DNA of 64,000 bases from Paraclostridium ghonii. Its GTDB lineage: Bacteria > Bacillota > Clostridia > Peptostreptococcales > Peptostreptococcaceae. Each line of letters begins with the position of its first letter. The stretch's first letter is position 1. This document shows, in pieces, positions 6,798 through 16,200 of this stretch. Under the pieces are notes generated by a model. The model was given only the letters and a program-made list of their open reading frames with translations, did no database searches and was not told the origin of the DNA. A program made the translations under genes and the position numbers. The stretch is taken from NCBI RefSeq assembly GCF_030815085.1, contig NZ_JAUSWG010000005.1. One strand, given 5' to 3'.

Positions 6798-8927
6798 TTA
6801 TAGATGTAGCACTCTTTCTCCTATTTCTTGAGTACGTCCTTTTCCCCACATATTTGCACCTATATATCCGCAAGTTCTTCTCATTACTTGCATTTCATTT
6901 TTATCTCTATTTCCACAATTAGGGCAGTACCACTCTAAATCATTATCTAGCTTTATTTCTCCTGTGTAGCCACAAGTGTAGCAAATATCTGGTTTTGTAT
7001 TTATTTCAGCATATTGTATATTATGGTATATATAATTTATTATCTGCTCAACTGCAGTTAAGTTTTTGCTCATATCAGGTACTTCTATGTAACTGATACA
7101 TCCACCTAAACTTATATCATGGAACTGACTTTCAAATTTTAATTTTTCAAAAGCATCTATTTCTTCACTTACATGAACATGATATGAATTTGTGTAATAC
7201 ATTCTGTCTGTTACATTTTTTATTTCTCCAAATTTTTGCTTGTCTATTCTACAGAATCTTGAAGTTAAACTCTCTCCCGGAGTTCCGTATAAACCAAACC
7301 CAAGACCACTTTCATCTTTCCATTTTTGACAAGTGTCATTTAAGTGATTCATTACTTCAAGTGCAAATTGTTCACCTTCTTTTGTGGTATGGCTAATCTC
7401 AAGCATAGCCTGTGTCATTTCATACACACCAACATAACCTAAAGAAAGAGTTGAATATCCATTTTCTAATAATGAATCTATTTTTTCTCCTTTTTTAAGT
7501 CTAGCTATACCACCATGTTGCCAGTGAATAGGTGATACGTCCGATATTACACCTTTTAATAAATTATGTCTAACCATTAAAGCTTCTCTACAAAGCTCTA
7601 ATCTTTCATTTAGTATCTCCCAGAATTTGTTCATATCTTTATTTGCTGTTAATGCAATTTGAACTAGATTTAAAGAAATTACACCTTGGTTAAATCTTCC
7701 ATACCATTTATAATTCCCATTTTCATCCTTCCAAGGAGATAAGTGACTCCTACATCCCATTGGTGGGAATGTATTTCCTTCATAATTCTTTCTCATAATT
7801 TTAGCACTTTGATAATCAGGAACTAATCTCTTTGTATTACATTTTGCTGCTAATTTAGTAATATAGTCATATTTACCACCTTCTAAGCAATTGTGCTCAT
7901 CTAGTAGGTAAACTAATTTAGGGAACTCTTCTCCTACTTCTTGACCCCTGTAGTTTTTCATTCCTTCTAATCTCTGAACTATCATCTCTTCACAAATTAA
8001 AGCCATTTCTCTTTCATACTCATTACCTTCTTCAATTTCTAGATAAATAGTAGAAAATGGAGATTGCCCATTACTTGTATATAATGTAGATAGTTGATAT
8101 CTTATAGTTTGTATACCATTTTTTAATTCTTCTAGCATTCTATCTTCTGCTAAATCTTTGGCAATCTCTTGTGAATACTTTCCTTTATATTTATTGTAGT
8201 ATTTATCATATGAAACTCTTAAAAAAGGAGCTATATGTTTTATAGTTATAGAGTTCCCACCATACTGTCCACTAGCTATTTGAGCTATTATTTGTGTTGT
8301 TACTGTACAAGCTGTAGTAAATGACTTTGGAGACTCAACTAATTTATTACTTATTACCGTACCGTTACTTAGCATATCTTCTAAATTTATAAGCATACAG
8401 TTATGAATAGGTTGAATAGAGTAGTCCATATCATGATAATGAAGAACCCCTTCATCGTGAGCATGTGCTATATGAGCTGGTATTAACTTTCTTCTAGCTA
8501 TATCTTTTGATACTTCTCCTGCTATTAAATCTCTTTGAGTTGAAGCTAATAATCCATTTTTATTAGAATTTTCATTCATAACATCTTCGTTGCTATTATC
8601 TAAAAGTCCTAATATACTATCATCAGTAGTATTAACTTCTCTTTTGAAAGATTGAACCGCTCTATATCCTTCGTAAGCTTTAGCAGTTAATTCATGTTTA
8701 TGTTCTATTAAATTTTTATAAACCATATCTTCAATTTTGTTAACAGTTGCACAATCTTTAGTTTGATTAAAACTAGACTCAATTTCATTAGCTATTTCTT
8801 TAGCTATTCCTTCTTCATATATTCCACTTCCGTACTTCATAGCTTTAAGTATTGCATTTTCTATTTTGCTTTTATCAAATTTTACAATACTTCCATCTCT
8901 TTTAATTATATTTAATTGTTTATTCAT
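6798..8927 (-). CDS. nrdD: Anaerobic ribonucleoside-triphosphate reductase
   Basis: This 709-residue class III reductase converts NTPs to dNTPs without oxygen. An N-terminal ATP-cone (IKRDGSIVKFDKSKIENAI) indicates allosteric control. Near the C-terminus, four cysteines (C649, C652, C668, C671) form the zinc site. The glycyl radical motif RRTCGYIG places the radical on about G687. The length is typical of the family. The tandem NrdR-like boxes upstream suggest repression by NrdR when dATP is sufficient. It is translated together with its activase nrdG. Confidence 0.97.
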   Translation of the reverse strand: MNKQLNIIKRDGSIVKFDKSKIENAILKAMKYGSGIYEEGIAKEIANEIESSFNQTKDCATVNKIEDMVYKNLIEHKHELTAKAYEGYRAVQSFKREVNTTDDSILGLLDNSNEDVMNENSNKNGLLASTQRDLIAGEVSKDIARRKLIPAHIAHAHDEGVLHYHDMDYSIQPIHNCMLINLEDMLSNGTVISNKLVESPKSFTTACTVTTQIIAQIASGQYGGNSITIKHIAPFLRVSYDKYYNKYKGKYSQEIAKDLAEDRMLEELKNGIQTIRYQLSTLYTSNGQSPFSTIYLEIEEGNEYEREMALICEEMIVQRLEGMKNYRGQEVGEEFPKLVYLLDEHNCLEGGKYDYITKLAAKCNTKRLVPDYQSAKIMRKNYEGNTFPPMGCRSHLSPWKDENGNYKWYGRFNQGVISLNLVQIALTANKDMNKFWEILNERLELCREALMVRHNLLKGVISDVSPIHWQHGGIARLKKGEKIDSLLENGYSTLSLGYVGVYEMTQAMLEISHTTKEGEQFALEVMNHLNDTCQKWKDESGLGFGLYGTPGESLTSRFCRIDKQKFGEIKNVTDRMYYTNSYHVHVSEEIDAFEKLKFESQFHDISLGGCISYIEVPDMSKNLTAVEQIINYIYHNIQYAEINTKPDICYTCGYTGEIKLDNDLEWYCPNCGNRDKNEMQVMRRTCGYIGANMWGKGRTQEIGERVLHL

Positions 8928-9026
8928 AAAACTCTCCTTTTGTCTAATACATCTTGATTGATTAAATTTTATTCTACAAAAGTATTGACTTTTATAATTT
9001 TATGTTATTCATATAAGTATTTTTTA

Positions 9027-9072
9027 TACTATATGTAGTAATTACTTAGTACATTCTATACCATATATAGTA
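9027..9072 (-). promoter_or_regulatory. Tandem NrdR boxes upstream of nrdDG
   Basis: Two near-palindromic 12-mers, ACTATATGTAGT (9028-9039) and ACCATATATAGT (9060-9071), match the NrdR consensus acaCwAtATaTwGtgt. They start 32 bases apart, about three helical turns, which is the spacing known for NrdR box pairs. They lie 100 to 145 bases upstream of the nrdD start. Confidence 0.75.
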
Positions 9073-9120
9073 CATATTCAAGTTGATTAATATTTATATT
9101 TTTTGAAATTTATTACAAGA

Positions 9121-9170
9121 ACAAAAAAGAAACCGCTCTAAATCTAAGGTTTAGATGCAGTTTCTTTTTT
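9121..9170 (-). terminator. Terminator after the acylation operon
   Basis: AAAAAAGAAAC and GTTTCTTTTTT form a hairpin with an internal bulged segment, about 65 bases past the stop of the last gene of the leftward O-acylation operon. The rest of 8928-9234 holds the NrdR boxes and a copy of the dispersed repeat; no gene was seen. Confidence 0.65.
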
Positions 9171-9198
9171 ATTTTTAATTTTTAATTTTTTTAAACAA

Positions 9199-9237
9199 CG
9201 GACGAAGTCGTTGGCGATATGATCAAATCGAATTTTA
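9199..9237 (-). repeat. Dispersed intergenic repeat, diverged copy
   Basis: On the minus strand the DHHW gene stop runs straight into AAAATTCGATTTGATCATAT and then CGCCAACGAC. This aligns with the copy at 2684 (AAAAATTCGCTTCGCT, CATGTCGCTAACGAC). As at 35163 and 62110, the repeat begins at a stop codon. Confidence 0.5.
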
Positions 9238-10398
9238 TATATTATTTAGCACTGGAGCTAATGAAGAATCTTTTAAAAATGTATTTGCATTATATAAATA
9301 AAGTAAATCTGTTATATTCTTTTCTTTCATCAATTTTTCTATATCCTCATAATAATACCTAGGATCTACCATTATTATTTCTTTATAGTATGGAGTTAAA
9401 AATTGAACAAAACTATTTGCATATGAGTCTTTTACTAATAGTAATACTTTGGAACTTTTACTCGTAGTCTTTATGTCTACTACAGTATGATTTCCACCTA
9501 AAAAAACTTCATATTTGTCTTTTTTACTTAATGTTTTACTATTGTATATAGTAGATGATTTCTTCTTTTCTTCCTTATATTCTACTATGACTTGATCATT
9601 TTTATCTTTTGGTGTATATATATCAACTTTATCAGGATCTACTTTATAGCCGCTCTTTGAATATAGTGTTCCATAAAAATCATTTGAAACTCTATACTTT
9701 TCATAGCTATTAGGTTTAACTTTTAATCCTGTTTGTTTTGCAAAATCTAAAAATGCATAATATGCACCTAATGTAGTCCAGTGATGATCAGTCTTATAAT
9801 ATATATATTCATATTTATGCTTTCTCATTGAATCTGAAACATTTATAAAAGCTATATTATTCTGAATAGATTTTGATAATCTATCCAAATACTCTTCTTG
9901 ATTATAAACAGGTGCAAATGCAGGTAACTTATCATCTAATATATTAACTGCATTTGGAGCAATTAGCATACTTTGTTCTACATCATTATGTTTCTTTGCA
10001 AACTTGTTTATAGCTTCTAGATTAGCATCCAGAAGCGCTTGATTAGGTTTTTCAAAGTTTTCTATTAAGTATCCATCATAACATTTAAATACACCGTTTT
10101 CACTATTTTTACCCATACATGAATCAGTTTTAGTTTTAATTTGAATAAACTTATCCCTTCCTACCATTTGGTCAACAGCATATTTTTCATATTTTTTAGT
10201 ATATCTGCCTTCAAATAATCTATCTAATGTAAATTTAGGTTTCTGTTCTAATAATCTATTTTCATTTTCTGAAAACTTTTTATCTTTACTTATAAGGTTA
10301 AGTCCTACAAATAAAAATATAGTTATTAAAAACATCACCCCCATTAATTTAGCATATATATTTTTATACTTGAGAGTATTTTTATTTTTAAGTTTCAA
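9235..10398 (-). CDS. DHHW-family protein (AlgJ/AlgX-like), surface polymer acylation
   Basis: The protein has one N-terminal membrane segment (FLITIFLFVGLNLI), then an extracytoplasmic SGNH-like domain with the TDHHWT motif at about residues 202-207, which contains the catalytic His. The DHHW family pairs with MBOAT acyltransferases in polysaccharide O-acetylation; AlgJ and AlgX are the model proteins. It is the last gene of a four-gene leftward operon and starts about 15 bases after the MBOAT gene. The start is uncertain: TTG at 10398 is spaced eight bases from AAGGGG, while GTG at 10407 is directly against it. The polymer modified is not known. Confidence 0.8.
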   Translation of the reverse strand: MKLKNKNTLKYKNIYAKLMGVMFLITIFLFVGLNLISKDKKFSENENRLLEQKPKFTLDRLFEGRYTKKYEKYAVDQMVGRDKFIQIKTKTDSCMGKNSENGVFKCYDGYLIENFEKPNQALLDANLEAINKFAKKHNDVEQSMLIAPNAVNILDDKLPAFAPVYNQEEYLDRLSKSIQNNIAFINVSDSMRKHKYEYIYYKTDHHWTTLGAYYAFLDFAKQTGLKVKPNSYEKYRVSNDFYGTLYSKSGYKVDPDKVDIYTPKDKNDQVIVEYKEEKKKSSTIYNSKTLSKKDKYEVFLGGNHTVVDIKTTSKSSKVLLLVKDSYANSFVQFLTPYYKEIIMVDPRYYYEDIEKLMKEKNITDLLYLYNANTFLKDSSLAPVLNNI

Positions 10399-10413
10399 TG
10401 TCCTCACCCCTTA

Positions 10414-11820
10414 TTAGAATCTAAAGTATAAGAAAGGATTATATGTTTCATTTACTAAATAAGCTATACTTAGAAATAATAAAACAAATTGGACTGTTGC
10501 TGCCACTGTAACACCTTCCATTTTTCCATTTTTTATAATTTTTTTAAATACCTTATTAAATATAGGTGTAGAACATAATATTAACATTATTAAAAGAATT
10601 AAATTTGTATGTACATAATAAATAAATGCTGAGTCAATTATTTTATTTCCATTTAAGAAAAACATTACTTTTAGGTACTCTAGAGACTTTTGTATACTTT
10701 CAATTCCAAAGAATGTCCACCCAACCATAACTAGCACCATAGTGTATATGTGTTGAATAAAATTAGGGGTTCTTTCTAGAATATCTTTTAATAAGAACTT
10801 TTCTATTGCTAAAATTAATCCGTAATATAATCCCCATAATATAAAGTTCCAATCAGCTCCATGCCAAAGTCCTGTAAGAAACCATACTATAAATAAATTT
10901 CTCAGTTTGAATATAGTAGCACATCTATTTCCACCTAAAGGTATATATACATACTCTCTAAACCAACTTCCTAACGATATATGCCACCTTCTCCAAAACT
11001 CAGTGACACTTTTAGATATGTATGGATAGTTAAAATTTTCTATAAAATTAAATCCTAACATTTTTCCAAGGCCTATTGCCATATCTGAATAACCACTAAA
11101 GTCAAAGTATAGTTGTAAAGTATATGCTAATATAGCAAGCCATGCAGTTAAAACTGATAGTTCACTTACATCATACTGTTGTATACTTGTAAATATCATA
11201 CCAATATTATTAGCAAGTAACACTTTTTTAGCAAGTCCTTTTATAAATCTATCTACTCCTTCTCCAAACTTGTTCATGTTGTGGATTCTATGTTTTAATT
11301 GATAATCTATATCTGTATATCTTACAATAGGCCCTGCAACTAGCTGTGGAAACATAGTTACATACAACCCAAATGATATCAAGCTTTTTTGAACCTTTAC
11401 CTTATCTAAATAAACATCAATAACATATGATAATGTTTGGAATGTATAAAATGATATCCCAATTGGAAGTGGCAGCTGATTATATCCGATTTTTAAAGAA
11501 AATACGCTATTTATATTATCAATTAAAAATCCATAATATTTGAAAAATCCTAATATACCTAAATTTACTAACAATGCAAATATAAATATCCGTTTTGATT
11601 TAATTTTATTTCTTCTATATTTAGATAATAATAATCCTATTAAGTAATCAAATATAGTAGTAAATATCATAAGAAAAACATATACAGGTTCTCCCCATGC
11701 ATAAAAAACTAAACTAATTAGTAATAATACTACATTTTTCATTTTCCTAGGTGAAATATAATATAAAATCAAGGTTATAGGTAAAAAAGTAAACAAAAAT
11801 ACTATGCTACTAAAAACCAT
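10414..11820 (-). CDS. MBOAT-family membrane-bound O-acyltransferase
   Basis: A 468-residue polytopic protein of the AlgI/DltB/PatA type. Typical features are PLPIGISFYTFQTLSYVIDVY, FWRRWHISLGSWFREYVYIPLGG and the catalytic-histidine segment GLWHGADWNFILWG near residue 320. MBOAT proteins move acyl groups across the membrane onto extracellular polymers. There is no dltA or dltC nearby, so D-alanylation of teichoic acid is unlikely; acetylation of a polysaccharide together with the DHHW and SGNH neighbours is more likely. An AAGGAGAGG site precedes the ATG. Confidence 0.88.
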   Translation of the reverse strand: MVFSSIVFLFTFLPITLILYYISPRKMKNVVLLLISLVFYAWGEPVYVFLMIFTTIFDYLIGLLLSKYRRNKIKSKRIFIFALLVNLGILGFFKYYGFLIDNINSVFSLKIGYNQLPLPIGISFYTFQTLSYVIDVYLDKVKVQKSLISFGLYVTMFPQLVAGPIVRYTDIDYQLKHRIHNMNKFGEGVDRFIKGLAKKVLLANNIGMIFTSIQQYDVSELSVLTAWLAILAYTLQLYFDFSGYSDMAIGLGKMLGFNFIENFNYPYISKSVTEFWRRWHISLGSWFREYVYIPLGGNRCATIFKLRNLFIVWFLTGLWHGADWNFILWGLYYGLILAIEKFLLKDILERTPNFIQHIYTMVLVMVGWTFFGIESIQKSLEYLKVMFFLNGNKIIDSAFIYYVHTNLILLIMLILCSTPIFNKVFKKIIKNGKMEGVTVAATVQFVLLFLSIAYLVNETYNPFLYFRF

Positions 11821-11838
11821 TGCTTTTACCTCTCCTTC

Positions 11839-12309
11839 TTAATTTTTAATACTATCTTTAAATGCAGTAGTCAGTTTATCTACATCTTTTGATACTGCAT
11901 AAAACACGTAGTCACCTTTACTCTTTAATTCATAATCTTGAAGTAATGCTACTTGCTTAGGCCCATATCCACTAAAACTTTCGACTTGTTTGTTTACTCT
12001 GCTATCTATAGTATCTTCTATTCCTTGAACTTGTCCCTTATCTTTTACTTTTATTACAAGCATCTCCTCTACATCCATTGTTGATTTAGGTATGTATATT
12101 GCAAAGTCTTCAAATTCACTGGAGTTTAATCCATAAAATCTTTTTAGTGATTTGCTATTACTTTTCTCCATATTATCTAGATTAACTTTTTTCCTAATAT
12201 CTTCGGTTATACTACTTATAGGCTTATCATTATTAACCCCACACCTACTTACAACAAATATAGTACATACAAAGCCACTTGCTAAAATACACTTTTTTAA
12301 TCTATTCAA
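11839..12309 (-). CDS. DUF4358-type extracytoplasmic lipoprotein-like protein
   Basis: A roughly 156-residue protein with a hydrophobic N-terminal segment ending at a Cys (FVVSRCGVNND) and a small domain with a VKDKGQVQGIEDTIDSRV stretch typical of DUF4358 proteins. The Arg just before the Cys is unusual for a lipobox, so lipidation is uncertain. DUF4358 proteins commonly sit in MBOAT/SGNH operons, and their role is unknown. The TTG at 12309 is chosen because AGGAG lies eight bases upstream; the GTG at 12318 overlaps that site. Confidence 0.65.
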   Translation of the reverse strand: MNRLKKCILASGFVCTIFVVSRCGVNNDKPISSITEDIRKKVNLDNMEKSNSKSLKRFYGLNSSEFEDFAIYIPKSTMDVEEMLVIKVKDKGQVQGIEDTIDSRVNKQVESFSGYGPKQVALLQDYELKSKGDYVFYAVSKDVDKLTTAFKDSIKN

Positions 12310-12324
12310 AACACTCACTCCTAT

Positions 12325-13089
12325 TTATAAGTTAACCTTTTCCTGTAAAATCTTTAAATATCCATCATAAAACTTAGCCTTAAAATGTATACCATCTGGT
12401 TCATATAAGTTATTTCCTGAACCAATGCTATCATTAATATCAATAAATTTTATATTTAAATCTTTACACATATCTTCTAATGCCTCATTAAAGCTTTCCA
12501 CATTTTTAAACTTAGGTTCTTTTACTATAGCTTCTTGTGTTGTTGGTATGATAGAAGTTACATATATTTTAGAGCTTGGCAATTTGTTTTTAATATCTTT
12601 AATAAGTAATTCATACTTATTAATAAATTCTTTAGAATTACCAAATAGTTGTAAGTCATTCATTCCATAAGTTAAAAATATATTGTTTGGTGAAAGGTTA
12701 ACAGCTTCTGATACATCTCCTTTTGCTGTTATTACATTTCTTCCTTTGTATGCTACAACTGATGATGAGCTTAAAAAGTTATATCCAGTTAGCCCTTCTC
12801 CTCTTGAGTCTCCCATTATAACTGAATCCTCAAATGCTTTTTCAAAATTTGTATTCCCTTTATCATCTTTTATATCTGAGTTGTCTTTGGTATTATTTTG
12901 AATTTCACTTCTTATAATTGATATGTCTACTGATTCTAATTCTTTGATTTTAGCTACTCCTTGTTCTGGATTTGCTTCAGTTTCACCAAATTTTAATATA
13001 TATATATGCCTAGCAAAGCTCAATAGAATTAATATAGATCCTCCTATCAAAACAATTTTTACAGTACGAACACATAAAACTTTTTTCAT
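12325..13089 (-). CDS. SGNH/GDSL-type hydrolase, membrane-anchored
   Basis: A roughly 254-residue protein with an N-terminal membrane anchor (VKIVLIGGSILILLSFA) followed by an SGNH hydrolase domain. Block I is VIMGDSRGEGL with the serine, a later block is FLTYGMNDLQ, and the last is PDGIHF with the catalytic Asp and His. As first gene of the operon with DUF4358, MBOAT and DHHW genes, it probably acts as the acyl-handling enzyme on the outer face. The ATG at 13089 is preferred to the GTG at 13098, which runs into the weak GAAAGAAG site. Confidence 0.8.
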   Translation of the reverse strand: MKKVLCVRTVKIVLIGGSILILLSFARHIYILKFGETEANPEQGVAKIKELESVDISIIRSEIQNNTKDNSDIKDDKGNTNFEKAFEDSVIMGDSRGEGLTGYNFLSSSSVVAYKGRNVITAKGDVSEAVNLSPNNIFLTYGMNDLQLFGNSKEFINKYELLIKDIKNKLPSSKIYVTSIIPTTQEAIVKEPKFKNVESFNEALEDMCKDLNIKFIDINDSIGSGNNLYEPDGIHFKAKFYDGYLKILQEKVNL

Positions 13090-13218
13090 AAGTGTCACTT
13101 CTTTCTCACATATAATATTGATTTTGTATGTTAAGCAATTAATATTATACTCTTTGTATATTATACTTGCACATATTTTTTACACATTTTACCATTTTGT
13201 TACATATTATATAATAAT

Positions 13219-13256
13219 AAAAGACATTGCCAATTTATATGACAATGCCTTTATTT
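13219..13256 (-). terminator. Terminator after the DUF2156 gene
   Basis: AAAGACATTGCC and GACAATGCCTTT pair (with G-U pairs) around an A/T loop, 15 bases past the stop codon in the leftward direction. Confidence 0.7.
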
Positions 13257-13271
13257 CAATAGTTAAAATTT

Positions 13272-14162
13272 TTATTTTTCTATTACAGTATACTTTTCTG
13301 CAAACTTTACTGGATGGTATGAAAGCTTAGCCTTTCTAAGACCTTCTATTCCTAAGTCCTCTTCTCTATTTACAAACTCTACATCACTAAATTCATTTAA
13401 TAAAAACTGTTGATTAATATAAGGATATAAACCTCGTATATCCCCATTGGCTTTTTCAACATGTATAACTGCCATATTATCATTTAACATTTCTCCAATA
13501 GAAAATGCTTCTAATTTACAATCAATATATATACCACTTATTTTTAAAGTGTCTTTTAGCTTTTCATAGTTTTTAAATATTCTATTTATTGCTTTAAATT
13601 CACTATCTAGCTCTATACTTTCTTCTTTATCTTTTGACCAATCTCTTAGTAACTTTATACATTCATCAAAATCTGCTTTTACTAATTTCTTATATTCTAC
13701 TCTACCCTCATATTCCTTTATAAAACTATTTAAGTGATTTCTTTTCTTTTGATTTTTTCTTCCTGCTAAAGTTCTTAAACTCTCTCCTTCATATATATAG
13801 TCAAAATTATTACGTTCTTCAATATATTCAAATCTTTCTCCATATAAGCTTTTAAGGTATTCAACAACTTCTTTATTTATAGCTTTTAGATGAATAGGTT
13901 TTTGCTCTTTTTCAAAATTCTTAATTATAAAGTCGAAAGCTTTATTCATATTCTCTTTGCTTGCTAAAGGCAATATTATAAACCCTTTATTTTCATACTC
14001 ACCTGCAACTATAGCAAAATCATCTTGCACATAATATTTTGTCTTATATAAATCTTTCCACATATATAATGTAGTAAAACAATATTCACACGCTTCATAA
14101 TCAACTAAATTAAAATATTTATCTAATATATTTTTACAATCTATATCTATCTCCTTAAACAA
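13272..14162 (-). CDS. DUF2156-family protein (GNAT-like, phosphatidylglycerol lysyltransferase C-terminal type)
   Basis: A roughly 296-residue soluble protein. The N-terminal half contains YCFTTLYMWKD, and the C-terminal half has the acceptor-type signature AGRKNQKKRNHLNSFIKEYE, a GNAT-like core and GLYPYINQQFL, then LRKAKLSYHP. This is the DUF2156 family found alone in many clostridia. MprF shares the domain, but the membrane flippase part is absent, and the substrate is unknown. The start is TTG at 14162, eight bases after GGAGG; the longer TTG at 14177 overlaps that site. It is transcribed divergently from the C39-like peptidase gene. Confidence 0.75.
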   Translation of the reverse strand: MFKEIDIDCKNILDKYFNLVDYEACEYCFTTLYMWKDLYKTKYYVQDDFAIVAGEYENKGFIILPLASKENMNKAFDFIIKNFEKEQKPIHLKAINKEVVEYLKSLYGERFEYIEERNNFDYIYEGESLRTLAGRKNQKKRNHLNSFIKEYEGRVEYKKLVKADFDECIKLLRDWSKDKEESIELDSEFKAINRIFKNYEKLKDTLKISGIYIDCKLEAFSIGEMLNDNMAVIHVEKANGDIRGLYPYINQQFLLNEFSDVEFVNREEDLGIEGLRKAKLSYHPVKFAEKYTVIEK

Positions 14163-14373
14163 AACAACTACCTCCAAATTAATATATCATATATTATATT
14201 ATATCAAATTTAATTGATTTAATTAATTAGTTACTTTTTCGTAACCTTGTTTTTGGGTATTTAAGTTTATAAAATCTAAAAAGTTGTCACAGTTTTGTTA
14301 TATCGTGTTTAATTTAAAGTTGTATAATTATATTAGACTTGAATTTATAAAGTTATGAGGAGAGGATTAAAAA

Positions 14374-15267
14374 GTGTATTGTGCAAAAAGTAAACATAGC
14401 ATAAAAAGAAGTAACAATTTAAATAAGCAAAAACTTAAATTTATTGTTTTGCCCATAATCTTATCATTAGGTATATTTATAGGATATAAGGAAGTTTCAA
14501 ATGCATTTTCAAGTACTAGTGAATATGCAAACAAAAAAACAGTTGAATCATCTAAAGAATTGCTTGAATCTAAGGATGCTGCAATTCAAAAACTAATTAA
14601 CTTAGCTCCTACTTACCCTAGAATTTATGACATACTAAAAAATCCAAGTGATTATCCTCCTGAATTTTTAGTTATGGCTTCAAAAAAACCAGAAACAATA
14701 GACTTTGTTGCTGATTTTCCAAAACATAAAGGTGGGAAACCAGAAGAACCAATTCCCGTAGAGGGAAGTTATACTAAAGGCGAAATACCTTTATTTATGC
14801 AATGGGATGAAAGATGGGGCTATAATAAATATGGACCAGACTACTTTGCAATTAACGGATGTGGTCCAACTGCTTTATCAATGGTTGCAGTAGGTCTTAC
14901 TGGTAATGAAAACTTCAGTCCTAGATATATAAAAAACTTCAGTGTTAAAAATGGATATCTTGTAGATGGAGTTGGTACAGCTTGGTCTTTAATGACTGAT
15001 GGAGCAAAAAAACTTGGTATTAAAGGAAAAGCTATCCCATTAAGTTCTTCAAGTATTGTTTCAAACCTTAAAAAAGGACATCCTATTATAGCAACTATGG
15101 GTCCTGGTCATTTTACAACAGAAGGTCATTATATTGTTTTAACTGGTGTTGCTGATGACGGGAAAATAATAGTTAATGACTCTGATAGTAAAAAAAGAAG
15201 TCGTGAAACTTGGGATGTTGATGTATTCTTAAAAGAAGCTAAAAATATTTGGGCATTTAGTATTTAA
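14374..15267 (+). CDS. C39-like (papain-fold) peptidase, membrane-anchored or secreted
   Basis: A 297-residue protein starting at GTG, nine bases after AGGAGAGG. A basic N-terminus and hydrophobic segment (FIVLPIILSLGIFIGY) target it to or across the membrane. The C-terminal peptidase_C39_2 domain begins near IPLFMQWDERW. Its catalytic set is C163 in NGCGPTALSM, H252 in EGHYIV and N268/D269 in VNDSD. No LPXTG or binding repeats are seen. The likely role is cell-wall or extracellular protein cleavage; the substrate cannot be told. Confidence 0.85.
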   Translation: MYCAKSKHSIKRSNNLNKQKLKFIVLPIILSLGIFIGYKEVSNAFSSTSEYANKKTVESSKELLESKDAAIQKLINLAPTYPRIYDILKNPSDYPPEFLVMASKKPETIDFVADFPKHKGGKPEEPIPVEGSYTKGEIPLFMQWDERWGYNKYGPDYFAINGCGPTALSMVAVGLTGNENFSPRYIKNFSVKNGYLVDGVGTAWSLMTDGAKKLGIKGKAIPLSSSSIVSNLKKGHPIIATMGPGHFTTEGHYIVLTGVADDGKIIVNDSDSKKRSRETWDVDVFLKEAKNIWAFSI

Positions 15268-15302
15268 TTTAATTTTAATGCTTATGTTGATTTATATAAA
15301 AA

Positions 15303-15331
15303 AAGCTAACTAAATTAGTTAGCTTTTTTTC
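15303..15331. terminator. Terminator after the C39-like peptidase gene
   Basis: AAGCTAACTAA and TTAGTTAGCTT form a strong hairpin followed by eight T. The A-run on the other side lets it also serve the leftward sirohaem gene. Confidence 0.85.
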
Positions 15332-15388
15332 GCATCATATTTTTGTTAAAACATTGACAGCAAAAACCCTAATACACCTATATTTCTT

Positions 15389-16051
15389 TTAATTTTTTTC
15401 TTTTAATAATTCTTCTCTAAATCTTTCAATACTTATTCGATCTATAAAGTCTCCTAATTTTTCTCCAATTTGACCATACTCATTATAATAATATAGTATT
15501 GATTTTACTAAATTATAAGCTTCTTCTTCATTTAACCCCTTAGTTATTATATCTGCACTTCTTGGATAAAAACCTGCGCTACCACCTGCCGTTACAAAAA
15601 ATTTTCCATCTATATCTACTAACACCCCAATATCTTTTGAGTATACACTTGTGCATGCATTCCTACATCCTGCAACTCCTATTTTTGTTCTATTTGGTAA
15701 TATCATTCCATGAAAGTTCTTGCTTATTTTCATTCCTATACCTATGGTTGGATACTTTGAGCGTTTACAAAAATTTGCTGGACATATCTCTACATTTTTT
15801 ACTGAGTTTTGATTTTTTACAGCTGGTTCCATGTCTAAATCTTTCCATATATTCTCTAAATCTTCTTGTTTTAGATTTGTAATAAGAATTCTTTGTCCAG
15901 ATGTTAGTTTAAGTACTCCATTATACTTTTTTGCAACTTCAGCTATTTTTATAAGCGTTTCAGGTAATACAAATCCTCCCGGTATATGAGGTGTTATTGC
16001 ATATGTTTTTTTTCCATCTTTAATTTTTTGTAAGTTACCATAATTTTTCAT
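15389..16051 (-). CDS. Small sirohaem/4Fe-4S protein, low-molecular-weight sulfite/nitrite reductase type
   Basis: A 220-residue protein corresponding to one half of a sulfite/nitrite reductase: an N-terminal ferredoxin-like half-domain (LKLTSGQRILITNL) and a C-terminal sirohaem/iron-sulphur domain. The cluster cysteines are C90, C95, C129 and C133 (ICPANFCK and GCRNACTS). The first pair is spaced C-x4-C; C-x5-C is common in classical enzymes. The size matches the monomeric assimilatory-type reductases of sulfate reducers and methanogens. The electron donor is not encoded next to it. The start is supported by GGAGGT nine bases upstream. Substrate (sulfite, nitrite or other) is unresolved. Confidence 0.75.
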   Translation of the reverse strand: MKNYGNLQKIKDGKKTYAITPHIPGGFVLPETLIKIAEVAKKYNGVLKLTSGQRILITNLKQEDLENIWKDLDMEPAVKNQNSVKNVEICPANFCKRSKYPTIGIGMKISKNFHGMILPNRTKIGVAGCRNACTSVYSKDIGVLVDIDGKFFVTAGGSAGFYPRSADIITKGLNEEEAYNLVKSILYYYNEYGQIGEKLGDFIDRISIERFREELLKEKN

Positions 16052-16162
16052 AAACTTTATACCTCCGATAAATTTTATACTAAATAATTTATTTATAGAT
16101 TTATTATAACCAGTTATTTAATTTAATTCCGTAACATACGTTATAAGTTAATATAAAAAAGT

Positions 16163-16183
16163 TGATATCGTTTTCAATTTTAT
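16163..16183. promoter_or_regulatory. 21-base element shared with the nhaC upstream region
   Basis: The 21 bases here, beginning TGATATCGTTTTCAATTT, are identical to 38708-38728 upstream of the NhaC-type gene. The ends form a loose dyad (TGATA and its complement), reminiscent of a Fur-type operator, but the match to a Fur box is imperfect. Confidence 0.45.
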
Positions 16184-16200
16184 TAATTAAGTTAGTTTTA

